From Trametopsis cervina (taxonomy: Eukaryota; Basidiomycota; Agaricomycetes; Polyporales; Irpicaceae), in the NCBI GenBank assembly GCA_022385755.1, contig MU278399.1, positions 1-25,811 on the forward strand: a stretch of DNA of 25,811 nucleotides, given 5' to 3'. A program made the translations under genes and the position numbers. Each line of letters begins with the position of its first letter. The first letter of the stretch is position 1. Positions 9,307-19,447 of the stretch are shown here, piece after piece. The notes below the pieces were generated by a model. That model had not been told where the DNA came from and made no database searches. It saw nothing but the letters and a program-made list of their open reading frames with translations.

Positions 9307-11228
9307 ATGTATCCCGTGCGCGTCGCACCTGCTAGTGACATACTAGTCGACCTCGCGGTGCACCATATTCCGGGTCGCAATCCATTACTGCCTATAATCT
9401 ACGTATATCAGCGCACGGCTCATAGGGAGCATCCAGCCAAGCTTCCGTCAAGTAAGACATACGTATACCTTGTTGACCCGTCACGCGCAGGCAAGGAGGC
9501 TTTCGAGACATTTACCAATGCACAGAAAGTGCCCGGGGGTTTTACATCCGGTAAGCTCTCTACCCCTACTCACTTTATCGCTCTTACGGTTGATGGGTTT
9601 GTGATTGTACTTGATCGTCCTAGATCTCATTGGCTTGTTGGAACTGTTCCCCGGAGATGCCCTACTCGCTCGTCCCATTGATCGAGATGGATCTCCCCAA
9701 CACGATGTGTTGCAGGCATTATATGGGATTGAGTGCGTATTTTTCAACGTATTTGTCCCATTATTTAACCGTCTATTCCAGTTGGGAAGCCGTCACCGAC
9801 GATTTGTATGCAACGCTGCGCCACGCCACACGGGGGTATAGCCGGGCTGATCTTCTGGAGATGCTCATACAAGTTGATTTCTCTCGCGAACTGGCGTTAG
9901 GGTCCAGAGAGGATCGGGAAAAGGATGGTAAGACAAGTTTTGAACGGTCGGGACGCGCCGAGCCTGTAGGAGGGTCTCAGCGATGTTATGGTGTTACGCA
10001 CATGGTACAACGGCCCCGGCAGGTTACGAGCCCTCCAGCAGCGCTTAAAATGAACTCCCATACACCCGACGCTGGACAAGAAATGATACGTCAGCTTGTA
10101 CAGGTGAGACTGACTGGCACTCGTTCCAAGTTATCGTTATTGATGACTGGTTCCGCTGATTACAGGCATGTTCAAAATTCAATTCGGTCGCATGGGCCAT
10201 TCAATGTCCTCCACACCTGCACGCAGCACTTGAGGACTACGCAGAGCAGACGAATGCACCACGATTTGGATGCCCCGAGAACTGCACGTGGTATTCGATG
10301 CAACTGAACCACGCTACGCCTCAGGCGGTTGCCACTGGTATGTTTGTTCAGTTCCTTTACGTTACGAGATACTTATATCGTTTACTTTACAGAAACGTCT
10401 CAGATGGAAGAGATGGGACAGTTTGGCGGAGACCACATTGACAAGAAGGACGCAGGCATGTCCCATTCCTGCGCCCTTGGATTGTCCGATCTCGGGAAGC
10501 ATGAAAAAGCCGAACCAGGTCGATTTCATCTACTTGGCCAGGGCGTGTTCATGCGCATACGTCTGCATTGTCAATTTTTCTTTTCTGGTCTACTTCGTCA
10601 TGGCGGTACCGCTCCCTTAGTTGCGGAGGCTTCGCTGATCAGGAAATGGGCAATCCGTATGCTATTGATTAGTTATCCATCAATTGACATTGTTGTTGGA
10701 CACACACGCCACTCATTTGCCTCGTTACCCTATCAAGAGCAGCCATTGCATATTACGCCTGAGATGACTGGAGCACCGCACACCGTAAGAGACGGTCAAT
10801 CGTTGTGGTCGAACCACACTACCGCCGCCCAAGATGCGTGGACCGTTACGGACGAACAGTCGCATTTTGAATTCATGGTACGGGGGATGTTCCAGCAGAG
10901 TCAGTGGATGTTCCGACAGCTCCCGGAGTACTACGGCTGTGAGATAGATTACGAGACGTTTCGTCGGGCCTTTACCATGCAAGGGTCCGATGGGCGAGTG
11001 GCTGCTCGGCCGTGGGTTCATGCGCCAAACCCTACCGTTCGTCAGCCCTTCGGCGAGCGACACCGCGAGGTGCAACAGAACCTCTTGGTGAAAGAATACG
11101 ATCGCTACATACAGGGGATTCCCTTTATCAAGGAAAATAAGTACGTAGACTGGGACGTCACTCGGTTAGAATATATCAATAATACAGGCATGTGCAAGTC
11201 CTGGTACGCTGTATCCTATCACAACTAA
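9307..11228 (+). CDS. 2OG-Fe(II) dioxygenase, TET/JBP-like, with frame shifts in its N-terminal part
   Basis: This is the N-terminal and catalytic part of a dioxygenase locus. Such enzymes use 2-oxoglutarate, oxygen and Fe(II); TET/JBP relatives oxidise methylated bases in DNA. Coding starts at ATG 9307 (frame 1). Protein-like sequence then moves to frame 2 near 9620 (DVLQALYGIECVFFNVF) and to frame 3 near 9783 (WEAVTDDLYATL). From there it runs through phase-consistent introns 10104-10165 and 10338-10392 to a stop at 11226-11228. In the catalytic exon I see HID (10434-10442), PGRFHLLGQGVF, then FSGLLRHGGTAP with the second His at 10599, and Arg at 10656 in AIRMLLISYPS. This is the H-x-D...H...R order of the double-stranded beta-helix fold. 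The 3' end may splice onward (strong donor GTACGT near 11141) into the coding block from 11257. The frame changes near 9620 and 9783 are not spliceable as ordinary introns, so the gene is probably damaged unless the assembly has errors. Confidence 0.65.
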
Positions 11229-11256
11229 TTCATGTTCGGTGGGTATAGGTCGCGTT

Positions 11257-14095
11257 GTCACCACCGACCAGGGGAAGAAAAGAGTGCGCAATGATGATTC
11301 TGGGTCCACTAATCCCTCGCGTAAACGTAAGTACACCGAGTGATCCAAAGTATCGACGACTTATGATGTATGCAGGTACCAAGATACAACATACCATGGC
11401 TCAGTCACACGTAGCCGACTTGGCCCTGACCAATTATCCGTCAGCGGACCAGTCGCTGAACTACCTAGATATTCCTTCGGTGGTCCCTGATTTGGCCTGT
11501 GTTGACACGTCGGACGCAGAATCTGAGGTATGGCCAATTGTTGCATGGAACTCATCCGTTTGTCTTACACGTCCACAGGAACCTACAACTGAAGTGTCTC
11601 GTCGACTAGCGATACGTTTGGGAAAGAGACCACAAAAATCTATCAATGAAGCTGCTCACAATACTACGGTTGTTAATGTGCTGGGTCACGCATCACAATC
11701 TCGGCATGATAATGGAGATGAGATATGTGACACAAGTTCCTTGTCGTCTTTGACTTCAAGTGAAGATTCGGAACACGAAGACGATGCGGAAGAACAGGGA
11801 CGGATGTCATTTCCCAAACCTGTGAGTACACCTTGTTCAGGTGGACATGTATACAACTGATCCCGGTGTATGTAGGCACAAATGTGGGTTGAACTTCCGA
11901 CTATCCAAGCCGGGCGAAAAGCTCAGGCGCGGTCCATGTCTGTATCTGACGGTTCTGTCGAAGATAAAATCAGTCGATATAATCGAAAGGCCCAATGTAA
12001 GTTGTATTGTGTTTTTGTCCATTGTATATGTTGTTGAATGTAGGCGATAGGTGATGTGTTCGCCAGTCGTTTCAGCCTTGCTGCAGTATTATCAATATCA
12101 GCGGATGTGAAAGTCACAAGCGACAATCTTTCATTGATGTCTGTGGAGTCTTTGCGACATGCGTTGAGCCTTTTGGATCAACTGGACGCGGTTTCCCCTA
12201 CCCTTGCCCCTTCGTCCGTAGTCGAGAATCTCCGTCAATATTACAGCTCACTGTCTAATCTGCGGACGTATTGCCAAGGTACCGACGTGTGGAGTAATTT
12301 CTATCGCCAAAGATTGATGTTATCTGAGCACCGCATAGTCGCTACACTCCGCAAGTTTGTCAGAGACGATGCTATGCTTGTACTTAACAACATACCGGAA
12401 TACCAACGATCAAAACAATGGTTACCTCGTCTTGTACTGAAGGTCCAGGGTTTGGTAAAGCTCGATCTGTCTGTTCATGTCAAGCGATCCCAATACATCA
12501 AGACAGATACCCTACCCGACGTGTCTTTCCAAATGACAGCAGTAGATGTACGCGCCCGTACAAGAAGGGCGAAATTGTTGTCGCCCGTCACATACGTCTC
12601 AGAGGTCACTTTGGAATACGTGCAACAGATTCTAGAACACTGGTTTGGGGTGCCGGTTTCAATGGTTTCCCAAGCGCAATCGGCGTTGGTCCATGTATTA
12701 TTGGAAACTGTTGGGACGGGATGTCTGCTCTTACCTTGGGTATGGAAAATATACAGCGAACTTCCACGTTGGCTGTTCACTTCGGAATGCCCCCCCATAT
12801 CAGACAAGGCTGATGCTAGACACTTTGTCTTTCTACCTCAGTACCTGAATGACTTCAAGACCGCTATGCTTGCATCGGGATCCGTCCAGTCGTCTCGCGC
12901 ACAAATAGATGACCTCCATCAGTCATTTATCATGCTTCAGAATCAAACAACGTTACATGTCAAGGGCATCATACAAGCACAAACCCAACCGCGGCAGCTT
13001 CGGTCGGTTGTTACTGCCATGACTCGTCCGTCTTCTGATGGTCATACTCATATCATTGCTGGCATTTCATCCGGCCTTGGCACATCTTCTTCTGCCGCTG
13101 TGCCACCTGCGTCTGCTCTTATGCATACTGCTCTACACACAGGTCTTTCTGCTGGCGATGCGAGTGGTACTGATCGCGGCCCGGGCTCGTATCCCTCAAA
13201 TTTGGAAGCGGGAACAGGAACAGGTAGCCGGGTGGACAAGGTGGTGGTATTCCTGCGTGATGCATACGCCGCAACCCAGACGGCAATTGGTGCGGCAACG
13301 TCAAGTTTGAATACTGCTCAACAGCAGCTACTTGACAATTCTGATTTCCTTTCGCCCATTCGTGAGCAAGCCTATTCCCGGTCGGTTATGAATAAAGAAA
13401 TGGATAAGGACTTCATTCGCACCCGGGAGGGTTTATTCTCGGCCATGGTCTTCCGGTGCATATCGTTCAACACCCCTGCGTTCCGTGAATGTCCTACCGA
13501 ACACCGTCAAGTTAAATTCAGGTCTGCGGAAGAGTTCGAGACTTACGTCGCAATGCTGAAAGATCGATTTGTCGATCAACCGGTTGATTTCTATTGCAAT
13601 CGCCGCGCTTTTGGGTATGGGATCGAGTCTCGTCGACTCCATCGGTACAATGACTATTGGATCGCATCCCATGCGACCAACTTCAAGTGGCCACCTGAAG
13701 ATACATCCTGGTCCGCTGTGTGGAAATCGTTCAAGAAGTTCAAAGAATTTGACGGCAAGAATGGCAAGCGTCTGGAGGGCATAGGAGACCTGGTGTTGTA
13801 TATGTTGGTCGCAGACTTACATGCTGGCGGGGCAATCGACACGCCATCCATCGACGAGGTTGGACATGTTGTCGCGCTGCTTCGCAAAGGTGCGATGAAC
13901 GGCTTGGAGAAGCTCGGGTATTTCGAAGGGACACCATCCAAGACGACGTTAATAAGTGCATTCCGTACGTTTTTTGAGGACGTCAATTCGCGTCTGACTG
14001 CGGAGGAACGTGAACTGTTTATGTGGAACCCTGTGACTGCCGAACATACGTTATGCAAATTCAAACGCATGGTTGCGCGTGGACATTATAGCTAA
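11257..14095 (+). CDS. C-terminal part of dioxygenase locus: acidic linker and 680-codon unknown domain
   Basis: Coding blocks are about 11257-11326, 11376-11821, 11876-11996 and 12051-14095, joined by introns of 49-54 bases with donors GTAAGT or GTGAGT. The last intron needs the second acceptor (GCGATAG); the first (TGTAG) would give a stop. No good start codon was found. I therefore think this is the continuation of the dioxygenase gene, as I remember for related agaricomycete proteins; the exact join near 11141-11270 is unresolved. The linker contains KKRVRND and an SSLSSLTSSEDSEHEDD acidic tract. The long last exon is mostly helical-looking: LRHALSLLDQLDAV, WLPRLVLKVQGLVKL, an ILEHWFGVPVSMVSQAQSAL block, then GLFSAMVFRCISFNTPAF and LVLYMLVADLHAGGAIDTPS near the end. 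No catalytic motif or membrane segment is seen. The 680-codon frame is undamaged. Confidence 0.7.
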
Positions 14096-14346
14096 TATGT
14101 TTGGTGCCTCTGCGGTATCTTCTGGTTCAAATTGGACAATGTTTGCACGACTTACTATATGACACACATATAATGTAATAATATAATTGAACCGCATACC
14201 ACGAGCGATTGTCTGCATATGAATGAGCATGTATCTCTCAAAGTTATTCTGCACGCATTGGGGGTCATGGACATGGTATAAGGGACTGCTACTAACCCGC
14301 AAATAGATGTATTTCGATGTAATTCAAGTACAATACGGTGGTATCC

Positions 14347-16067
14347 CTACCCGTCGGACATTTGCGTCTCGTCCTCAGAGGCTGCATCGGTCAAGCGTAG
14401 TCGCTTTAATGCTCTTGCTGCCTGATTACCGTATTCATTCGATGTCACGTACCCGACGTTTCGTTTAATCCTCTTAAGTGGTGACGTTGGCGTTGTTTTG
14501 AAACTGTTGAATACTTCTGTATTGAAGTCCTGTAACGATTGGCGTGTGTCAATATGGGTGTTCATACAGCGGTGTGTCACTTACGTCTTGCACCTGCCGA
14601 CTGATCACACATATAGAGCGCAGCTTACTCAACATAATATGGCGTCCTTTGGATACAGGCACTGTTCCAAACGCAACTTGTAGCTCGACTAATTGTCCTG
14701 GGCGGATGCCAATCGGATCACATGATGCGTACGTATATTTCCTACCTATTCGTCAGCATGTAGACTTATGTTTGGCATAACATCGAACTCACGTTGGGCT
14801 CGTCTCTGACGTTCGCTCAAAATACAACACCTCGTTGTCCTCGGTGTGTTTCATCTCCATCGCATACCTACCCAGCACGCCGTTGGGATCCACGGTCTTG
14901 CTAAACGGTATGCCCTCTTGATGATCAGTGTTGTTGAGGGGTGTGAAGTATCGATTACTGAATTCGAGACAGATACAGTCTTCGTCTTTTCTAGGAACCC
15001 ACGGTTGCAAACTACCATCGGGAAGGGTGCTGGCCAGGTATGAGTGTACCTCCATTACCGCTCTCCCCATAGTGTCGAACACCCCGGAGCCGAGTCCCGT
15101 AAGTACGACTGATTGTTTCGCAGCTAATACGTTCTTGGGTAACCTATATACAGTAAGCATGCATGGGTTGTTAACGATATATCACTTACTGTTCCAGACG
15201 TTGCACAGGAGGTAGGGAACAACGCAAGATGTATCCCTGTACGCTGAGCACAACCTCCTCTCGTTCAGTCTTGTCCGCCAAATCAAACGGGTGTACAAGC
15301 GTGCGGTGACTATTCAGACTACCAACGTACACGGCGGTGCTTATCCGCAGTCGTTCCGGCTTATTATCAAAGTGATTAATACAGGCAAACGCCAGCAGCG
15401 TAGAGCTTACTTGGGCAAAAAGCTTCAGTTGCTTTCGTTGCTCTTCCGGTAGCAAATTATCTTTGTCGATGATGCCCTCGAGTATTTTTTCTGAAGGGCG
15501 GATCGTGTTCCACTGCGTAAGTTTTCATCGACCTGCATAACAGTCCTTTGGAGACTTACGATATTTTTCTCGATTACGATACAACAGACTGAGCGTCATG
15601 ATTCGCTTGGTAGACCAGAAGACAGCTGCGGTGTGGACTTATTGCTACACGAAGGGTGGCCGCTCAATGGTTCGGACGGACCATACCATCTGCCATACTT
15701 TGAACTAATTTGAGTGTACGCTTGGGCGAACTCTCGGGCCAGGCACAAGAGCCAGACGAATCTTGCGAGCCTCATGTTATGCTACTCTCCCGCCACCCAC
15801 ACCGTCAGTCGTCTTATCTATTGCATCGGCCGACTTATTGCGATAACTTTTGCAAATTCAACTGGGTCATCTGGTAAGTCGGCTACAATCGCAATCTTCA
15901 GGCCAACCCTAATCATCACACACGTTCGCGATTTTTTGGCTTACAGAACGTCCATTTGTACCCATTTTCTCTTCAATAATGTGTTCGATTCTGGTCAATC
16001 TACCGTTTGCCGTCTGCGTCAAACAAGGAGGGAGGTAAACTCTCGCCAACACGTACGTTCGGTGATT
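14347..16067 (-). CDS. gene F: agaricomycete family protein, function unknown (5' end uncertain)
   Basis: Minus-strand exons, 5' to 3': about 16067-15945, 15895-15848, 15781-15649, 15588-15560, 15512-15190, 15143-14793, 14741-14585 and 14529-14347, about 448 residues. The last five exons are well supported by GTAAGT/GTGAGT donors and matching phases. The exon 14741-14585 uses the second of two close acceptors, because the first gives a stop. The first three exons read like protein (RVYLPPCLTQ, IAIVADLPDDPVEFAK, FVWLLCLAREFAQAY, YGRWYGP) but use weak splice sites (donor GTTATC, acceptor GAAG), and no start codon is fixed. The middle part carries RISTAVYVGSLNSHRTLVHPFDLADK, split by no intron, and later CICLEFSNRYFTP, SKTVDPNGVLGRY and RPGQLVELQVAFGTV, which I recall as hallmarks of an uncharacterised agaricomycete family. 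The C-terminus is basic (LKRIKRN). It is divergent from gene G. Confidence 0.7.
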
Positions 16068-16389
16068 CTATTCTCGAGCATGGTCTTTGATTTAATGCTT
16101 TATAGGCCGCAACGGCATCAGGTAGCGGATCATATCACATCAAAAAATTGCAACTAGTTCATGAAGCCGTGTGTCCAACACGCTGTTGCGCCGTGTAAGA
16201 GATACGCGCTACAGGCACTGGTTACGGATATCGCGCATGCTGTTAATCGCGTTGAATGCACCCGGTTTCTTTTCGATAACAGACGTGCGTTGCCGAAAGC
16301 AGCGCGAGGTATAAATATCCGTCCCTACAGCCCATTTGACCACCAGTCCACGTCTCTGGTCTCTATTCCTCTTTGTCCTACTACGTAAC
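16068..16389. promoter_or_regulatory. divergent promoter region of genes F and G
   Basis: About 320 bases separate the outermost supported coding bases of the two divergent genes. A TATA-like box for gene G lies at 16311-16318. For gene F, CTATAAAG is readable on the minus strand at about 16099-16106. An open minus-strand frame across 16209-16454 overlaps the gene G start and has no family resemblance, so it is not called. Confidence 0.5.
16311..16318 (+). promoter_or_regulatory. TATA box of gene G
   Basis: TATAAATA occurs about 72 bases before the gene G start codon at 16390. The spacing allows a transcription start about 30 bases downstream and a leader of about 40 bases. The position, the perfect match and the lack of competing coding sequence support it. 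Confidence 0.55.
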
Positions 16390-19300
16390 ATGCCTCGGGG
16401 TACTCCCTCCGCACGGTATGATTCATCCCTAGTCTCTTGGAAATTGACACTCATCGAATCATTTCCAGAGCTCGCGGACGTGGTCGTGGTCGTGGACGAT
16501 CAGCTGCCTCATCTTCGCCGACGAAACGAGGGTGCGCGATGCTGTTTCTCTCGACCCGTACGCAGCTGATTTTTCTTCTCTATAGACAAAAACCCGTTGT
16601 CGAGTCTGAAGACGATAGTGTCGTTGTCGACAATGGGTCACCGGAGGAAGGAAGTGACTATGATCCTCAACCGCGTTCGGTAAACATGTGAGTCGTCACC
16701 TACGCATATTATCGCAATGTGGTTACTTATTTTATTGTAGTACCCCTAGAAAGAATAAAGTTCAGGTGGTTGTCCCCTCCAGGAACAAGGCTCCGTCGTA
16801 CGTCTATACCTTAACATCGTCTCACTGTTCTGATGTTCATGTGGCGTAGGATGTCGGAATGGGTTAGTCTGGAAGCAGATGAAGACAATGAAGTGTCGGA
16901 TTCTGAGAAAGACCGCGAGGAAGAGGATCAACTGGACGATGAGGGGGATGAGATTGGGTCTGAGATCGACCGAGTATCTGAGTGAGTTCTTTACGGTGTG
17001 TCTATACTCTTCCTCATGTCCTGCAGGCCCGATGAGGTTGCTTTTACACGGCCGTCCACAAGTCCGATTCGAAAGTGCGTTTAACATACATGTTTTACGC
17101 TACTATCGGTATTTATGCTCGATTAGGTCGAAGACTATGCCCGTGCATACCCCCCCAACCCCGTCACCTAAGTGTGTTCACATTATTTTATTTGTGATTA
17201 GCCGGTATTGATCTAGGACATCAGGAAAGGGGTTCAGAAGAGGTCCCTTAAACGGTACGTCATGTAGTTGGGTTAAACCACGGTATGCTAATCGCAGCGA
17301 TTTACAGCCGTGCCCGAGTGTCGATGGAGAGCAATCATGAACAATCAGCATCCCCCAATGTCGACACGGTCGACGTATTCGAATCTGAAGTCATTATCGC
17401 CGATTCCGAAGACGGCGTTATTGACCATGAGGGGACACCTGCACCGCGCAAGTCTCGTCGAACCAGGTACATTCCCTTTGATTTTGTGTCGCGTATTCTA
17501 CTTACCACACGACAGACGACCGGTAAAATCTGCAACATACATTGCGGACTCCGATGTCGAGGAGATCGATCCAAAGTGAGTATACGTTTGACATCAGGTG
17601 TCGACAAACATCTGACCGACCATCTGTAGGAAGTATAAAGCTGGAACGATCACGAAGGCCGCACCGCCCACTCCTACACCTAAACCGTCTACACGTCCGG
17701 CCGTGACCATGGTTGCCCGCAAGATAGCAGTCTCTGGTCTCAAGAAATTCCCGCAGCCCATCGAAGACGCCGACAACAACCCTTTACTAGAGACAGCAGG
17801 AGCTGACTTGAGTTTGCCACGTTCGCCCAAGAAGAAGTGAGTCATATGCATGACAATTGAAGGAGCTTTGGCTGACTTGGTTGTAGGGCAAAAACGGTGC
17901 ACGTACTCCCTGCATCTGAAGAGGAAGACGAGGATGCCGAATCCGTCGTGGACTATGGCAGTGACTACGATCCGCCTATTATCGAGAGTAAGGGAAAACA
18001 GCCCGCTACTCCGTAAGTTCCATCTCTTGTTTGTTGTACGCATATGCTCACGGTTTTGGATTCCATCTATAGCGTAAGCCGACTTGCTGCAACCCTGTAT
18101 GTATTTTTTTTTGGCAGTTGCCTTCGTGGATCTTATGACTCACGTACATGGTTGTGGGCAGAAACAAGAGTATACTGGACTCTTCAAAGAAAGGCAAGGC
18201 GACGGTCGTGTCCAGTAGGCCACGGGCCCCTAAGGCTTTACCTCCTTCCCCTGAGGACGTGTTGTTTGCGGATCAAAACCTCATGAGAACCTTGAGTCCC
18301 GCATTGAAGGATACGTACGGTGGTCTGCCTGTCATTCGGTGGGTCCTTTTTCCTCGGACGTCGATCGTATCTAACTAATGTATGTCAGAACAAACCCTCT
18401 GATTCGTCGGTGTTGGCCAAAGTGGGGCGCGGTTCCACTGGACACCTTGGTTAGCGCTACGTCTATTGGACGTGAGCCAGATCGACTGAAGTGAGTCATT
18501 ACCGTTGCCATATTTGCGATTCAATCTGAAGAAAATTGCGATGTAGGGCCATCGCCAAGGTTGTGACCGCTCCGTGCGTGGGTCCCATGATCTACAACCC
18601 CGCCCGCTGTCACTGGGACGACTTCCGCTCGACCCGAAAGGAGGGTCGCTACCAGGACTTCCAATATTTTGTCACCAAGGACACGTATGACACTCCCGGC
18701 TGGGAGCAGGATGCCCCCGTCTGCTTTCTATTCTGGGGAGCCTCATTTTCATCTAACCTCGTCACTGGCACGTTAATATCTAATCAGTCCTGGATACTGA
18801 AAAGCATTGGGATTGCTCCGATCACAATGGAATGGGAACGCACGTTCGCGTTTCTTGGCTACCGTATGGGGTTCACGGCAATGCACGTTCCGAACTTCAA
18901 GGGGAACTTAAACTTCTCCACACGTCCAGGCCCCACCGATGGTATGTTGTCTTCTCACGTAACTGTTCAATAACTAACAACTCTTATAGCGACTAATGGT
19001 TCGCAGTCAGGCAATATTTACGCCGTTGACACCGGATCGACGACATACCAAGGTTCCACCCCAATTGACTATCACGACGTTATTGGCTACAATGATAGAC
19101 TCAAAGTCTTCAACGAGGATATGGAGAGGACTATCAAGGGTTATGGCTTGAGGGGCGATGATATCAGTACGTATTCATCTCAACGTCGGATTTACCATTA
19201 CTGACATGTTCTAGTTCCGGTTTATGATCTTACGGAGCACTTCAAGGACACCTGCCATCGGGTATACGACTACCCCTTACAGCAGCTTCTTGTAACAGCC

Positions 19301-19447
19301 CCTCGTTTTGAAGGCGATCTTCCGGATGGTTGTATTGTTGGCATTATTTCGCTGCCGCAGATCGCTGAACATTCCAACCAAGGTAAACACCCAGAGTTAC
19401 GTATGAACCTGGTTGGTATTATTCTGTTAGCTGTCCCGTTCATGTAG
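16390..19447 (+). CDS. gene G: 19-exon agaricomycete family protein, function unknown
   Basis: Exons: 16390-16415, 16469-16531, 16586-16687, 16741-16797, 16850-16981, 17027-17074, 17127-17171, 17225-17254, 17308-17466, 17516-17575, 17630-17836, 17887-18012, 18073-18096, 18162-18338, 18389-18490, 18547-18941, 18990-19166, 19215-19382 and 19431-19447. All phases agree and give 704 residues. The N-terminus has an Arg-Gly tract (ARGRGRGRGRS), then alternating acidic and Lys/Pro-rich linkers with SDYDP motifs (EEGSDYDPQP, YGSDYDPPI) and SPKK ends. The folded part begins around residue 395 and includes WPKWGAVPLDTLVSA, ICTAP-like CVGPMIYNP, LVTGTLISNQSWILKSIGI, WERTFAFLGY, FKGNLNFSTRPGPT and DDIIPVYDL. 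I recall this arrangement from uncharacterised agaricomycete proteins. There is no enzyme motif. Intron 7 needs the third AG (CATCAG) to keep frame. The first fifteen introns are all phase 2. It is intact and likely nuclear. Confidence 0.85.

Noticed and set aside
11876..12050. Separate short gene ending before 12051 and a new gene starting at the 680-codon frame
   Set aside because: The long frame lacks an ATG near its start, and the alternative acceptor at 12050 joins the exons in phase, so one continuous gene is simpler.
15714..16157. Plus-strand 147-codon open frame between genes F and G
   Set aside because: It is opposite to protein-like minus-strand exons of gene F and has no splice logic or recognisable content.
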